This document shows, piece by piece, positions 8,546 through 17,271 of a DNA stretch of 64,000 bases; position 1 is the stretch's first letter, and the number at the start of each line of letters is the position of its first letter. The DNA lies in contig CACXUM010000004.1 in assembly GCA_902770835.1 (NCBI GenBank), positions 25,149-89,148 of the forward strand, given 5' to 3'. Below the pieces are notes generated by a model, which saw only the letters and a program-made list of their open reading frames with translations, did no database searches and was not told the origin of the DNA. The translations under genes and the position numbers were made by a program. This DNA is from an uncultured Bacteroidia bacterium. GTDB taxonomy: Bacteria > Bacteroidota > Bacteroidia > Bacteroidales > F082.

Positions 8546-10750
8546 TCAATTGCTGTTTTTCCTGACCACTTTTTGGATTTCCTTGAGGTGATTCAATTTG
8601 CTGATGAGGTCGTCAAGTTCGTTGGTGCTGTGGACGTAGATGGAAATGGTGGCCTCAACGAGGTCGTTCTTGGCCTCCATGTGGAGCATGTGCAGATTGA
8701 GTTTCATTTCGTTGGAGAGTAGGTTGGTCATGCGGTTGAGCAATCCGGCTGAGTCCAAAGCAGTGATTTTCAGGTCGGCAAGGAAGGCGATTTCGCTCTT
8801 GGGCTGCCATTTGGCCTTCACGATATTGTTGCCGTAGCGCGACGAGAGTTGGATGGCCTTCGGGCAGTTGCTGCGGTGGATTTGCAGCGGCTCGCCAGGG
8901 AAACTGAAAGCAATCACATCGTCGCCCGGGATGGGGTTGCAGCATGTGGAAACATTGAAATCGAACTCGCCCGACGAGGTGATGGACGGCGTTTCGTCCT
9001 TGTCGCGGCTGTTGTTGTTGCCCAAAAGTCCAAAGGTGATGTAACGCACGAAACTGCTGCTACCCGATTGTGGTTTCAGTACGGTTCTGATGGCACGCTC
9101 GTCGATTTTGCCGGTGGCCACCTGATAGTAAAAGTCGATGGAACTGGTGAGATGTTCGGCAGCCATCACTGTGTTGCGGTTGGCTTTCGAAGGTTCCAAG
9201 TCGAGTTTTCTCATGATTTCCTCGAACTTCGTTTCGCCCTCCTCGCGGAAGGTGCGGCGGTATTCCTTGATGCCATTTTTGAGCCTCGATTTGGCTGTGG
9301 CCGTGGCCAAAAACTCAAACCATTTCTCTTGCGGATGTTGTGCCTCGGAGGTGATGACCTCCACTTGGTCGCCGTTTTTGAGTTTGCAGTCGAGTTGGGT
9401 CAGATGGCTGTTCACGTTGGCCGCAATGCTGTGGTCGCCAATCTCGGAGTGGATGTTGTAGGCGAAATCGAGCACGGTGGAGCCTTTGGGCAGCAATATC
9501 ATCTTGCCCTGCGGGGTGAACACATGGATTTCGTCGGAGAAGAGGTCGAGCTTGAAGTTGTCGACGAACTCGATGGCGTTGTTCGACTCGGTGTTGATGA
9601 GGTCTTGTGCCTTCTTGAGCCAGATGTCGAAACCGCTTTCCGTCATGTTGTCGGCCTTGTATTTCCAATAGGCGGCAAAGCCTTTTTCAGCGATTTCCTC
9701 CATGCGCTGGCTGCGAATTTGCACCTCCATCCAATTGCCGGTCTGACCCATCACCACGGCGTGAAGGCTCTCGTAGCCGTTGGTCTTGGGGAAAGAAATC
9801 CAGTCCTTCAGTTTGGCGGTGTTTGGGCGGTAGAAACCAGTAAGGATGGCATAGATTTTCCAACATTCGAGGCGTTCTTGGTCGACGGGGCAGTCGGTGA
9901 TGAAACGCACCACGAAGGAGCCGTAGAGTTCCTCAAACGAGAGTTCCTTTTCCATCATGCGCTTCCAAATCGAGTTGACCGAGCGTTCCTTGATTTCGGC
10001 ACGCACCTTGATACCCGACTTTTCGAGTTCGGCCATGACGGGGGCGATGAAGTCGCGCGTTTCGCCCATGCGACGCTCGCGCACATCATCCACACGCTTG
10101 CGGATGTTGTTGTAAATGGTTGGATTGGTGTATTTTAGAGATAAGTCCTCCAACTCAATGCGGATGGCATGGAGGCCAAGTCGGTAAGCGAGAGGCGCAT
10201 AAATATAGGAGGTTTCGGAAGCGATTTTCAGTTGTTTGTGCTTGGGCATCGAGTCCAAGGTGCGCATGTTGTGGAGCCTGTCGCTGAGTTTGATGAGCAC
10301 CACGCGCACATCGTAGGTCAGCGAAGTGATGATTTTCTTGAAGTTTTCGGCCTGCATACTCTCCGCGCCCTCCATTTTGTCGAACTTGGTGAGGCCATCC
10401 ACCACTCGCGACACCTTTTCGCCAAACATTTCCTTGATGTCGTCTAAAGTGTAAGGCGTGTCTTCCACCACATCATGCAGCAGGGCGCAGATGATGGAGG
10501 TGCGGCCCAATCCGATGTCGTGCGCGGCAATGGTGGCCACCTCGATGGGGTGGTAGATGTAAGGTTCGCCTGAGCGTCGACGTTGGTCTTTGTGCGCATT
10601 GACGGCAAAGTAGAAAGCCTTGTCGACGGCTTCGAGGTCTTGCGCTTCCTTGCGGGTTTGCCAAACATCGATAAGGTGCTGGTGCCGCCGTTCGATTTCT
10701 TCTTTTTCTTCCTTTGAATAGGTGTCGGGTAAAATAGGCTCCATAGGCAA
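8546..10750 (-). CDS. RelA/SpoT homologue (RSH), predicted (p)ppGpp hydrolase with atypical synthetase domain
   Basis: 734 aa with full RSH layout: HD hydrolase (about 40-200; YIYHPIEV, HDVVEDT at 92-98, LSDRLHNMRTLDSM), synthetase-like region (about 240-350), TGS (about 410-470; HVFTPQGK, LPKGSTVLDFAYNIHSEIGD), zinc-finger/helical part (STCCNPIPGDD) and C-terminal ACT. The hydrolase motifs look intact. In the synthetase region the usual R-P-K-H/S-I-Y substrate segment reads ERSVNSIWKRM. The catalytic Asp of the IYDLFAIR-type strand is replaced (LYGSFVVR, G277), while E342 in MEVQIRS is kept. I infer hydrolase activity with impaired or lost synthesis. Divergent from lepA; fur and purA follow. 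Confidence 0.9.
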   Translation of the reverse strand: MPMEPILPDTYSKEEKEEIERRHQHLIDVWQTRKEAQDLEAVDKAFYFAVNAHKDQRRRSGEPYIYHPIEVATIAAHDIGLGRTSIICALLHDVVEDTPYTLDDIKEMFGEKVSRVVDGLTKFDKMEGAESMQAENFKKIITSLTYDVRVVLIKLSDRLHNMRTLDSMPKHKQLKIASETSYIYAPLAYRLGLHAIRIELEDLSLKYTNPTIYNNIRKRVDDVRERRMGETRDFIAPVMAELEKSGIKVRAEIKERSVNSIWKRMMEKELSFEELYGSFVVRFITDCPVDQERLECWKIYAILTGFYRPNTAKLKDWISFPKTNGYESLHAVVMGQTGNWMEVQIRSQRMEEIAEKGFAAYWKYKADNMTESGFDIWLKKAQDLINTESNNAIEFVDNFKLDLFSDEIHVFTPQGKMILLPKGSTVLDFAYNIHSEIGDHSIAANVNSHLTQLDCKLKNGDQVEVITSEAQHPQEKWFEFLATATAKSRLKNGIKEYRRTFREEGETKFEEIMRKLDLEPSKANRNTVMAAEHLTSSIDFYYQVATGKIDERAIRTVLKPQSGSSSFVRYITFGLLGNNNSRDKDETPSITSSGEFDFNVSTCCNPIPGDDVIAFSFPGEPLQIHRSNCPKAIQLSSRYGNNIVKAKWQPKSEIAFLADLKITALDSAGLLNRMTNLLSNEMKLNLHMLHMEAKNDLVEATISIYVHSTNELDDLISKLNHLKEIQKVVRKNSN

Positions 10751-10767
10751 TCGTCTTTTTCAGTCTG

Positions 10768-10775
10768 CAAAATTA
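10768..10775 (-). promoter_or_regulatory. -7 promoter element for the RSH gene
   Basis: TAATTTTG on the minus strand, 18 bases upstream of the RSH start, in the divergent lepA/RSH intergenic region. Confidence 0.45.
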
Positions 10776-10800
10776 GCGATAATCCTTGACTGATTCCGCT

Positions 10801-10828
10801 TTTGCAAGCAATTTTTTTCCTATTTTTG
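10801..10828 (+). promoter_or_regulatory. Promoter of lepA-dprA-rsgA
   Basis: TTTG (10801-10804), 16-base spacer, TATTTTTG (10821-10828). It ends 8 bases before the lepA ATG at 10837, which implies a very short leader, so the -7 element supports this start only if the transcript is nearly leaderless. Confidence 0.5.
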
Positions 10829-10836
10829 CACCCACA

Positions 10837-12624
10837 ATGAAAAACATCAGAAATTTTTGCATCATAGCCCACATCGACCACGGCAAATCGACCCTGGCGG
10901 ATAGGCTTTTGGAATTGACACACACCCTGAACGACAAAGAATTGGTCGATCAGGTTTTGGACGACATGGACCTTGAGCGCGAGCGCGGTATCACCATCAA
11001 GAGCCACGCCATTCAAATGAAGTATAATTATAAAGGTGAGGAGTTTACGCTGAATCTTATTGACACTCCCGGTCACGTCGACTTTTCCTACGAGGTGTCG
11101 CGAAGCATTGCGGCTTGCGAGGGTGCCTTGCTCGTGGTGGATGCCACGCAAGGTATTCAGGCACAAACAATTGCCAACCTTTATTCCGCACTTGAACATG
11201 ACCTCGAAATCATCCCCGTGATGAACAAAATCGACATGGACAGCGCGATGGTGGACATCGTGGAAGACCAGATGGTGGACTTGCTTGGCTGCGACCCGAG
11301 CGAGATTTTGAAAGTGAGTGCAAGGACGGGCGAAGGCGTTCCCGCCGTTTTGGATGCCATCGTTGAGCGCATTCCTTGCCCCAAAGGTGACCCTGAAGCC
11401 CCGCTTCAAGCCTTGATTTTCGACTCGGTCTTCAACTCTTTCCGTGGCATTATCGCCTATTTCCGTGTGATGAACGGAACGATGCACACCAATGACCTCG
11501 TCAAGTTTTTCGCTACAGGCAAAGAATACCACGCCGACGAAATCGGGGTTCTGCAACTGAAGCAAGTGCCTAAGAATGAGCTTTCTGCGGGCGATGTAGG
11601 ATACATCATCTCTGGCATCAAGACCTCGAAGGAGGTCAAAGTAGGCGACACCATCACGCATGTGGAAAGACCCTGCGCCGAGCCGGTTTCGGGTTTTGAG
11701 AACGTGAAACCCATGCTGTTTGCGGGTATCTATCCCGTGGATGCCGATGATTATGAGGAGCTTAGGGCTTCGTTGGAGAAACTGCAACTCAACGATGCCA
11801 GCTTGGTTTGGGAACCTGAGTCATCGGCAGCTTTGGGCTTCGGCTTCCGATGTGGCTTTTTGGGTTTGTTGCACATGGAAATCGTTCAGGAGCGCCTCGA
11901 CCGAGAGTTTGACATGGATGTTATCACTACGGTGCCAAATGTGTCGTTCAAGTGCTATAAGACTGATGGCGAGATGATTGAGGTACACAATCCCAGTGGT
12001 CTGCCCGAGGTGACGAAGATTGACCACATTGAGGAACCGTACATCATCGCGCAAATCATCTCGAAAAACGACTTCACCGGCCCGATTATGACGCTCTGCA
12101 TCGATAGACGAGGCACTTTGAAAAACCAAGTCTACCTTTCCACCGACCGCGTGGAACTGACCTTCCAAATGCCGCTCTCGGAAATCGTTTTCGACTTCTA
12201 CGACAAGCTGAAATCCATCTCGAAGGGCTACGCCTCTTTCGATTATCATATCGCTGGTTATCAAGACGCTGATTTGGTGAAATTGGACATTATGCTCAAT
12301 GGCGAGTCGGTGGATGCCCTCTCGACATTGATACACCGCGCCCATGCCTACGACTTCGGTCGGCGCATGTGCGAGAAACTGAAGGAATTGATACCTCGTC
12401 ACCAGTTCGACATCGCCATCCAAGCAGCCATCGGAGCGAAGATTATCGCCCGCGAAACGGTGCGCCAAGTGCGTAAGGACGTGACGGCGAAGTGCTACGG
12501 CGGCGACGTGTCGCGTAAGCGAAAACTGCTTGAAAAACAGAAGGCTGGCAAGAAACGTATGCGTCAGGTCGGCAATGTCGAAGTGCCGCAATCGGCGTTC
12601 TTGGCCGTGCTGAAACTGGATTAA
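10837..12624 (+). CDS. lepA: Elongation factor 4 (LepA), ribosome-associated GTPase
   Basis: 595 aa, the usual length. G domain with [15 protein letters not shown] (G1), DTPGHVDF (G3) and NKIDM (G4). EF-G-like domains II, III and V follow, then the LepA-specific C-terminal domain ([20 protein letters not shown]). Start chosen at [16 protein letters not shown]; the longer reading upstream runs through the promoter. LepA acts on the ribosome in the cytoplasm; its exact role (back-translocation or initiation-related biogenesis) is debated. First gene of a plus-strand run with dprA (1-base gap) and rsgA. Confidence 0.97.
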   Translation: MKNIRNFCIIAHIDHGKSTLADRLLELTHTLNDKELVDQVLDDMDLERERGITIKSHAIQMKYNYKGEEFTLNLIDTPGHVDFSYEVSRSIAACEGALLVVDATQGIQAQTIANLYSALEHDLEIIPVMNKIDMDSAMVDIVEDQMVDLLGCDPSEILKVSARTGEGVPAVLDAIVERIPCPKGDPEAPLQALIFDSVFNSFRGIIAYFRVMNGTMHTNDLVKFFATGKEYHADEIGVLQLKQVPKNELSAGDVGYIISGIKTSKEVKVGDTITHVERPCAEPVSGFENVKPMLFAGIYPVDADDYEELRASLEKLQLNDASLVWEPESSAALGFGFRCGFLGLLHMEIVQERLDREFDMDVITTVPNVSFKCYKTDGEMIEVHNPSGLPEVTKIDHIEEPYIIAQIISKNDFTGPIMTLCIDRRGTLKNQVYLSTDRVELTFQMPLSEIVFDFYDKLKSISKGYASFDYHIAGYQDADLVKLDIMLNGESVDALSTLIHRAHAYDFGRRMCEKLKELIPRHQFDIAIQAAIGAKIIARETVRQVRKDVTAKCYGGDVSRKRKLLEKQKAGKKRMRQVGNVEVPQSAFLAVLKLD

Positions 12625-12625
12625 T

Positions 12626-13723
12626 ATGATCGACCTCCAATATCAAATAGCATTGACCCTATTGCCCGGCATCGGCGACATCAGCGGGAAGAAATTCGTG
12701 CATTATTGCGGTAGTGCGGAGGCCATTTTCAAGGAGACGCGAAAGTCGTTGGAGAAGATTTCGGGGATGCGCGAGGCTTCCATTGAGGCCATCTGCAACC
12801 CAAAACCTTACCTGAAACGCGCCGAGGAGGAGATTGCTTTCATTGAGAAAAACGACATTAGACCCTTGTTTTTCCTTGATTCCGACTATCCACGCCGACT
12901 TTTGCAATGCGACGACGGCCCGATGATGCTATATTATAAAGGTGCGGCCAACCTCAACGCTAACCGTGTTGTGGCCATCGTCGGGACACGCAACATCACC
13001 GACTACGGCAAGGAAAACTGCAACCAGTTGGTGGAGGATTTGAAAGATGATAATGTTTTGATTGTAAGCGGATTGGCCTACGGTGTGGATACTTGCGCCC
13101 ACAAAGCCTCCGTGAAAAACAACATCCCGACAGTCGGAGTGATGGGCTGTGGAATGCAGCAAGTCTATCCTTCGCCGAACAAAAAATTAGCCAATGATAT
13201 GATTGAGCAAGGCGGCGGTGTCCTTACCGAGTGCCTGAGCGGCACCCAGCCCGACCGCGAGAATTTCCCGCGCCGCAACCGCATCATTGCTGGCATGGCG
13301 GATGCCGTAATTGTCATTGAATCAGCGTTGAAAGGCGGCTCACTGATTACCGCCGACATCGCCAATTCCTACAACCGCGACGTGTTCGCCTATCCAGGTC
13401 GTGTTCTCGACATCTATAGTCAAGGTTGCAATTATCTCATTCGTACCAACCGCGCCCATTTGATGGAGAGTGTTTTGAATTTGCGTTATGCAATGCGTTG
13501 GGATTCAGAGCAAAAGGTTGAGAAACAAACGGCTTTGTTCCGTGAGTTCACCGACGAGGAAAAACTGATTATGGATTGTTTTGGCACGAGCGCGGTGGTC
13601 AATTTGGACGACATCATCGTGAAAACCGAGTTGCCGACCACGAAAATTGCAGCTATACTTTTGAATTTGGAATTCGACGGCGTGCTGATGGCATTGCCTG
13701 GAAAACGTTACCAGAAATGTTAG
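12626..13723 (+). CDS. dprA: DNA processing protein DprA
   Basis: 365 aa. An N-terminal helix-hairpin-helix-like part (LLPGIGDISGKKFVHYCG) precedes the Rossmann DprA core (VAIVGTRNITDYG, VSGLAYGVDTCAHKASV, ENFPRRNRIIAGMADAVIVIE, KGGSLITADIA). A C-terminal winged-helix-like DML1 segment closes it (TDEEKLIMDCFG...). DprA loads RecA onto incoming single-stranded DNA during transformation and is widespread also in bacteria not known to be competent. It starts one base after lepA's stop, and its end overlaps rsgA by 7 bases, so the three genes are likely one transcript. Confidence 0.96.
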   Translation: MIDLQYQIALTLLPGIGDISGKKFVHYCGSAEAIFKETRKSLEKISGMREASIEAICNPKPYLKRAEEEIAFIEKNDIRPLFFLDSDYPRRLLQCDDGPMMLYYKGAANLNANRVVAIVGTRNITDYGKENCNQLVEDLKDDNVLIVSGLAYGVDTCAHKASVKNNIPTVGVMGCGMQQVYPSPNKKLANDMIEQGGGVLTECLSGTQPDRENFPRRNRIIAGMADAVIVIESALKGGSLITADIANSYNRDVFAYPGRVLDIYSQGCNYLIRTNRAHLMESVLNLRYAMRWDSEQKVEKQTALFREFTDEEKLIMDCFGTSAVVNLDDIIVKTELPTTKIAAILLNLEFDGVLMALPGKRYQKC

Positions 13724-14652
13724 GGAAAGTCATTAAATCGACGGGCAGTTGGTACATCGTCTTGGACGGTGAAGGTCGGCAGTGGGAATGCCGCCTGCGC
13801 GGGAAAATCCGCTTGGACGGCTTGCGCTCCACCAATCCTGTGGCCGTGGGCGACAACGTTGAGTTTGAACAGGAACCTGGCAAAGATACGGGAGTTATCA
13901 AGAAAATTGAACCGCGAGAGAATGTAATCGTCAGGCAATCAGTGAATTTGAGCAAGGCTTCTCACATCATCGCCGCCAATGTCGATTTGGCTATTGTAGT
14001 GGCCACTATCGCTCAGCCGCGCACTTCCACGGGTTTCATCGACCGCTTTTTGGTGACCGCTGAGGCCTACCACATTCCCGCCGCCGTCATTTTTAACAAG
14101 TGCGACTTGTACACCGACGAGCAGATAGGGGAGATGTGCGTCTTGATGGAATATTACCAAAGCTTGGGTTACACTTCGTTTGGTGTTTCGGCCAAGACAG
14201 GTTTCCAAGTTGAGGAGCTTAAAACCTTGATGCAAGACAAGATATGCCTGTTTTCAGGACATTCAGGCGTGGGGAAGTCGGCTCTCGTAAACGCCTTAGA
14301 CCCGTCGTTGAACGTCCGCATTGGCGCGATTTCCGACTACCATGAAAAAGGCAAACACACCACGACTTTTGCCGAGATGCACCACTTGAACTTCGGCGCG
14401 TGGATTGTGGATACGCCCGGCATCAAGGAGTTTGTGCTGTATGACCTTGAGAAAGAGACCCTTGCGCAGCGTTTTCCTGAAATGCGCGACCTGATGAGCG
14501 AGTGCCGTTTTGCCAACTGTACCCACACCCACGAACCTGGTTGCGCGGTGAAAGCGGCGGTCGAGAACGGCGACATTGCCGACTGGCGCTATGTGAATTA
14601 CCTTCGCATGATGACCGACGAAAGCCATGAATCTGTGAAGGAAGAAGGATAA
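13717..14652 (+). CDS. rsgA: Ribosome small-subunit-dependent GTPase RsgA
   Basis: 311 aa. Circularly permuted GTPase: N-terminal OB fold (KSTGSWYIVLDGEGRQWECR), G4 NKCDL before G1 SGHSGVGKSALVNAL, G3 DTPGIKEF. The C-terminal zinc site reads CRFANCTHTHEPGC. It assists late 30S subunit maturation. I use the ATG at 13717, inside the last codons of dprA (ATGTTAG overlap), because the product then begins MLGKVIKSTGSW, typical of the family. The in-frame extension to 13576 is dprA sequence read in another frame. Confidence 0.96.
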   Translation: MLGKVIKSTGSWYIVLDGEGRQWECRLRGKIRLDGLRSTNPVAVGDNVEFEQEPGKDTGVIKKIEPRENVIVRQSVNLSKASHIIAANVDLAIVVATIAQPRTSTGFIDRFLVTAEAYHIPAAVIFNKCDLYTDEQIGEMCVLMEYYQSLGYTSFGVSAKTGFQVEELKTLMQDKICLFSGHSGVGKSALVNALDPSLNVRIGAISDYHEKGKHTTTFAEMHHLNFGAWIVDTPGIKEFVLYDLEKETLAQRFPEMRDLMSECRFANCTHTHEPGCAVKAAVENGDIADWRYVNYLRMMTDESHESVKEEG

Positions 14653-14728
14653 CTATACTGTAGGAATAGGCGAACACGCCAACAACGGGGAAGCTCCGTT
14701 GTCCCTACCAGACGAAAATATAAAAACT

Positions 14729-15601
14729 ATGACCATCGCCCTATTTGGAAAAACCATCGCCCCAGAAAACGGGGAATATATGCGGCAATTGTTTGCGGAA
14801 TTGGCCAAAAACCAAGTTGAAATTGTTGTATACCAGCCTTTTGCTGAATTGGTTAAGGCTTTCGTTCCTTCAGGCGTGAACTACAGCGTATTCACTTCCA
14901 ATGCCGACTTGAACGCCGACCTGCTCTTTTCCATCGGGGGCGACGGCACCATTTTGGACACCGTTCCCTTCGTCCTCGATTCGGGCATTCCTGTGGCGGG
15001 CATCAACATGGGGCGTTTGGGTTTCCTTTCGAGCATTTCGAAAAACGAGATTGTCAATGCGGTAAACAGCGTCCTTACAGGCGATTACACCGTTGAGCAG
15101 CGCAGCCTTTTGGAGCTTGTTTCGCCCGAAAAGGTCTTTGACGATGTAAAATACGCTTTAAACGAGTTGAACGTTATCCGCAATCCAGAACATAGTCTGT
15201 TGGCTATCAAGGTGTTTGTCGATGATGTTTACCTCAACACCTATTGGGGCGACGGCATCCTTTTGGCCACTCCGACGGGTTCCACAGCCTACTCATTGAG
15301 TGCGGGAGGTCCCATCATCGCGCCTAATGCGAAAAACTTCGTCATCACGCCCATCGCCACGCACAATTTGACCGTGCGCCCCGTGGTCATCCCTGACGAC
15401 AGCACCATCCGTATTCAGGTGGAAGGAAGGGAGAAAAGTTTTGTGTTCAGCATGGACTCAAGGAATTGTACCTTAGACACTTCCGTGCAGTTGGAGGTGC
15501 GCAAGGCTGGCTTCTGCCTCAACCTCGTCAGGATGCGTGGCGAGGACTTTTTCGGTACCATCCGCAACAAATTGATGTGGGGCAAAGACAATAGAAATTG
15601 A
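14729..15601 (+). CDS. nadK: NAD kinase
   Basis: 290 aa. It phosphorylates NAD to NADP. The GGDGT motif is present in LLFSIGGDGTILDT, followed by GINMGRLGFLSS. The NE/D region reads ALNELNVIRNPEHSLLAI and the substrate-binding segment TPTGSTAYSLSAGGPI. Start at MTIALFGKTIA; the upstream extension to 14699 overlaps a leader hairpin. It heads the nadK-DUF6089-uppS-bamA-ompH-ompH block, an order I recall as conserved in Bacteroidota, which puts a redox cofactor gene ahead of outer-membrane biogenesis genes. Confidence 0.96.
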   Translation: MTIALFGKTIAPENGEYMRQLFAELAKNQVEIVVYQPFAELVKAFVPSGVNYSVFTSNADLNADLLFSIGGDGTILDTVPFVLDSGIPVAGINMGRLGFLSSISKNEIVNAVNSVLTGDYTVEQRSLLELVSPEKVFDDVKYALNELNVIRNPEHSLLAIKVFVDDVYLNTYWGDGILLATPTGSTAYSLSAGGPIIAPNAKNFVITPIATHNLTVRPVVIPDDSTIRIQVEGREKSFVFSMDSRNCTLDTSVQLEVRKAGFCLNLVRMRGEDFFGTIRNKLMWGKDNRN

Positions 15602-15629
15602 TTTCTGTCGTTTTCATTGGAAAATTTCC

Positions 15630-15637
15630 TAATTTTG
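15630..15637 (+). promoter_or_regulatory. -7 promoter element before the DUF6089 gene
   Basis: TAATTTTG, 13 bases upstream of the ATG at 15650. It suggests the envelope genes have their own transcript in addition to any read-through from nadK. Confidence 0.5.
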
Positions 15638-15649
15638 CAGTCTTGAATT

Positions 15650-16492
15650 ATGTATAGAAAGATTCGTATTTTATTGGTTTTGAGTTGCTTGGCTGTTTTT
15701 GTCCAAGCCAATGCCCAATTTGACGACCCCAAAACACTCGAAGTGGGGCCTCATGTCGGGTTGAGTTACTATATGGGCGACCTCAATCCTATGCTGCCTT
15801 TCGCGCAGGCACAGTTGCAATACGGCGGCATCGTCCGCTTCAATTACAACAACCGCTGGACATTCCGTTTCGACTATAGCCGCGCCACGGTGACGGCTTC
15901 CGACGAGGTCATCAAATGGCGGCCTGAGCGCGGACTGAATTTCACCTCGATCATCAACGACTTCAGCCTCATGGCCGAGTTCAACTTCCTCGAATACTAC
16001 ACTGGCAACCCGAAAAAGAATGTGTCGCCATACATTTTCGGCGGCATTTCTGTGTTCCAATACACGGCCTTCGCCGATGTGAACGGCACAATGGTGGACT
16101 TGAGCGACCAAAAGACGGAATATTATGACCCCAACGAGAAATGGTATAAAAGGATGTTTGGCAAGACCAGTACTATCGGCGTTTCCATTCCTTTCGGCAT
16201 GGGCGTGAAGTTCTCGATTTCGCGCCACATGGCGGGCACGGTGGAGTGGAGGATGCAGAAGACTTTCACCGATTATTTGGATGATGTTGCGACGGTGTAT
16301 CCCGAGGAACACGCCTTCTATACCGACGAAAACGGTGCGAATTACGATTTGTCTGACCCCACGGGCAACTATATCCCAGGCCAACAGCGAGGCAATTCCT
16401 CCTTCAACGATTGGTTTGGCATGGCGCGTGTGTCGCTGACTTGGAAGTTTAACTTGCCCGATGGAAGGGGCTGTAACCTTAGCAAATTCTGA
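15650..16492 (+). CDS. DUF6089-type outer-membrane beta-barrel protein
   Basis: 280 aa with a signal peptide (RILLVLSCLAVFVQANAQ). The mature part has alternating beta-strand patterns (VGPHVGLSYYMGDLNP, WTFRFDYSRATV, VRFNYNNR) and ends in an aromatic residue (NLSKF), as outer-membrane barrels do. Proteins of this kind sit directly upstream of uppS and bamA in many Bacteroidota; their function is unknown to me. The gap to uppS is 5 bases. Confidence 0.8.
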   Translation: MYRKIRILLVLSCLAVFVQANAQFDDPKTLEVGPHVGLSYYMGDLNPMLPFAQAQLQYGGIVRFNYNNRWTFRFDYSRATVTASDEVIKWRPERGLNFTSIINDFSLMAEFNFLEYYTGNPKKNVSPYIFGGISVFQYTAFADVNGTMVDLSDQKTEYYDPNEKWYKRMFGKTSTIGVSIPFGMGVKFSISRHMAGTVEWRMQKTFTDYLDDVATVYPEEHAFYTDENGANYDLSDPTGNYIPGQQRGNSSFNDWFGMARVSLTWKFNLPDGRGCNLSKF

Positions 16493-16497
16493 CGACT

Positions 16498-17256
16498 ATG
16501 GAACTGAAAGACCAACTGATGCAACAAATTGACCGTGAGCGGCTTCCGCAGCATATTGCCATCATCATGGACGGCAACGGACGCTGGGCCAAGGAACGCG
16601 GCAAGCAACGCCTTTTCGGGCACCAAAGTGCGATTCAATCGGTGCGCGAGGTGAGTGAGGCCTCGGCGGAAATCGGGGTGCCTTACCTGACTTTGTACGC
16701 CTTCTCCACCGAGAACTGGAATCGTCCTTTCGCGGAGGTCACAGGGCTGATGTCGCTGTTGGCCACGACCATCAGGAACGAGGTAAGCACGATGAACAAG
16801 AACAGCATCAAGCTGAACGCCATCGGCGACCTGAAAAGCCTGCCCAAGTCGAACTACGACCAATTGATGCAAGCCATTGACGACACGAGCCACAACACCC
16901 GCATGGTGCTCACCCTCGCTTTGAGTTATTCGGGCCGTTGGGACCTGAAACAAGCCACGCAGCGCATGGCTGAGGATGCCGCATCGGGGAAAATCAAGCC
17001 GCTGGAGATTGACGACAAGTTGATTTCGTCTTACCTCTCCACGGCCAATATGCCTGATCCTGAATTGCTTATCCGCACCAGTGGCGAGGAACGCATCAGC
17101 AATTTCCTACTGTGGCAGTTGGCATATTCCGAATTGTATTTCACTCCAAAATATTGGCCCGACTTCCGCAAGGCCGACCTCTACGAAGCGATTTTGAATT
17201 ACCAGCACCGCGAGCGCAGGTTCGGGAAAACCAGCGAGCAAGTCGCCACTAAATGA
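16498..17256 (+). CDS. uppS: Isoprenyl transferase (undecaprenyl diphosphate synthase)
   Basis: 252 aa. cis-Prenyltransferase motifs: IAIIMDGNGRWAKERG (catalytic Asp and diphosphate-binding region), YLTLYAFSTENWNRP, and near the end DPELLIRTSGEERISNFLLWQ and SELYFTPKYWPDF. It makes the C55 lipid carrier for peptidoglycan and surface glycans from isopentenyl diphosphate. The DUF6089 gene ends 5 bases upstream and bamA follows 15 bases after its stop. Confidence 0.97.
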   Translation: MELKDQLMQQIDRERLPQHIAIIMDGNGRWAKERGKQRLFGHQSAIQSVREVSEASAEIGVPYLTLYAFSTENWNRPFAEVTGLMSLLATTIRNEVSTMNKNSIKLNAIGDLKSLPKSNYDQLMQAIDDTSHNTRMVLTLALSYSGRWDLKQATQRMAEDAASGKIKPLEIDDKLISSYLSTANMPDPELLIRTSGEERISNFLLWQLAYSELYFTPKYWPDFRKADLYEAILNYQHRERRFGKTSEQVATK

Positions 17257-17271
17257 TTGAAAGATAGAACT

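Noticed and set aside
10444-11787. 447-residue minus-strand ORF spanning the RSH/lepA intergenic region
   Set aside because: It combines lepA antisense with an out-of-frame part of the RSH gene; both true genes are unambiguous.
14676-14708. Riboswitch or attenuator before nadK
   Set aside because: CAACGG-N7-CCGTTG folds as a small hairpin, but nothing else of a known riboswitch is present. It may be a relic of a dispersed repeat.
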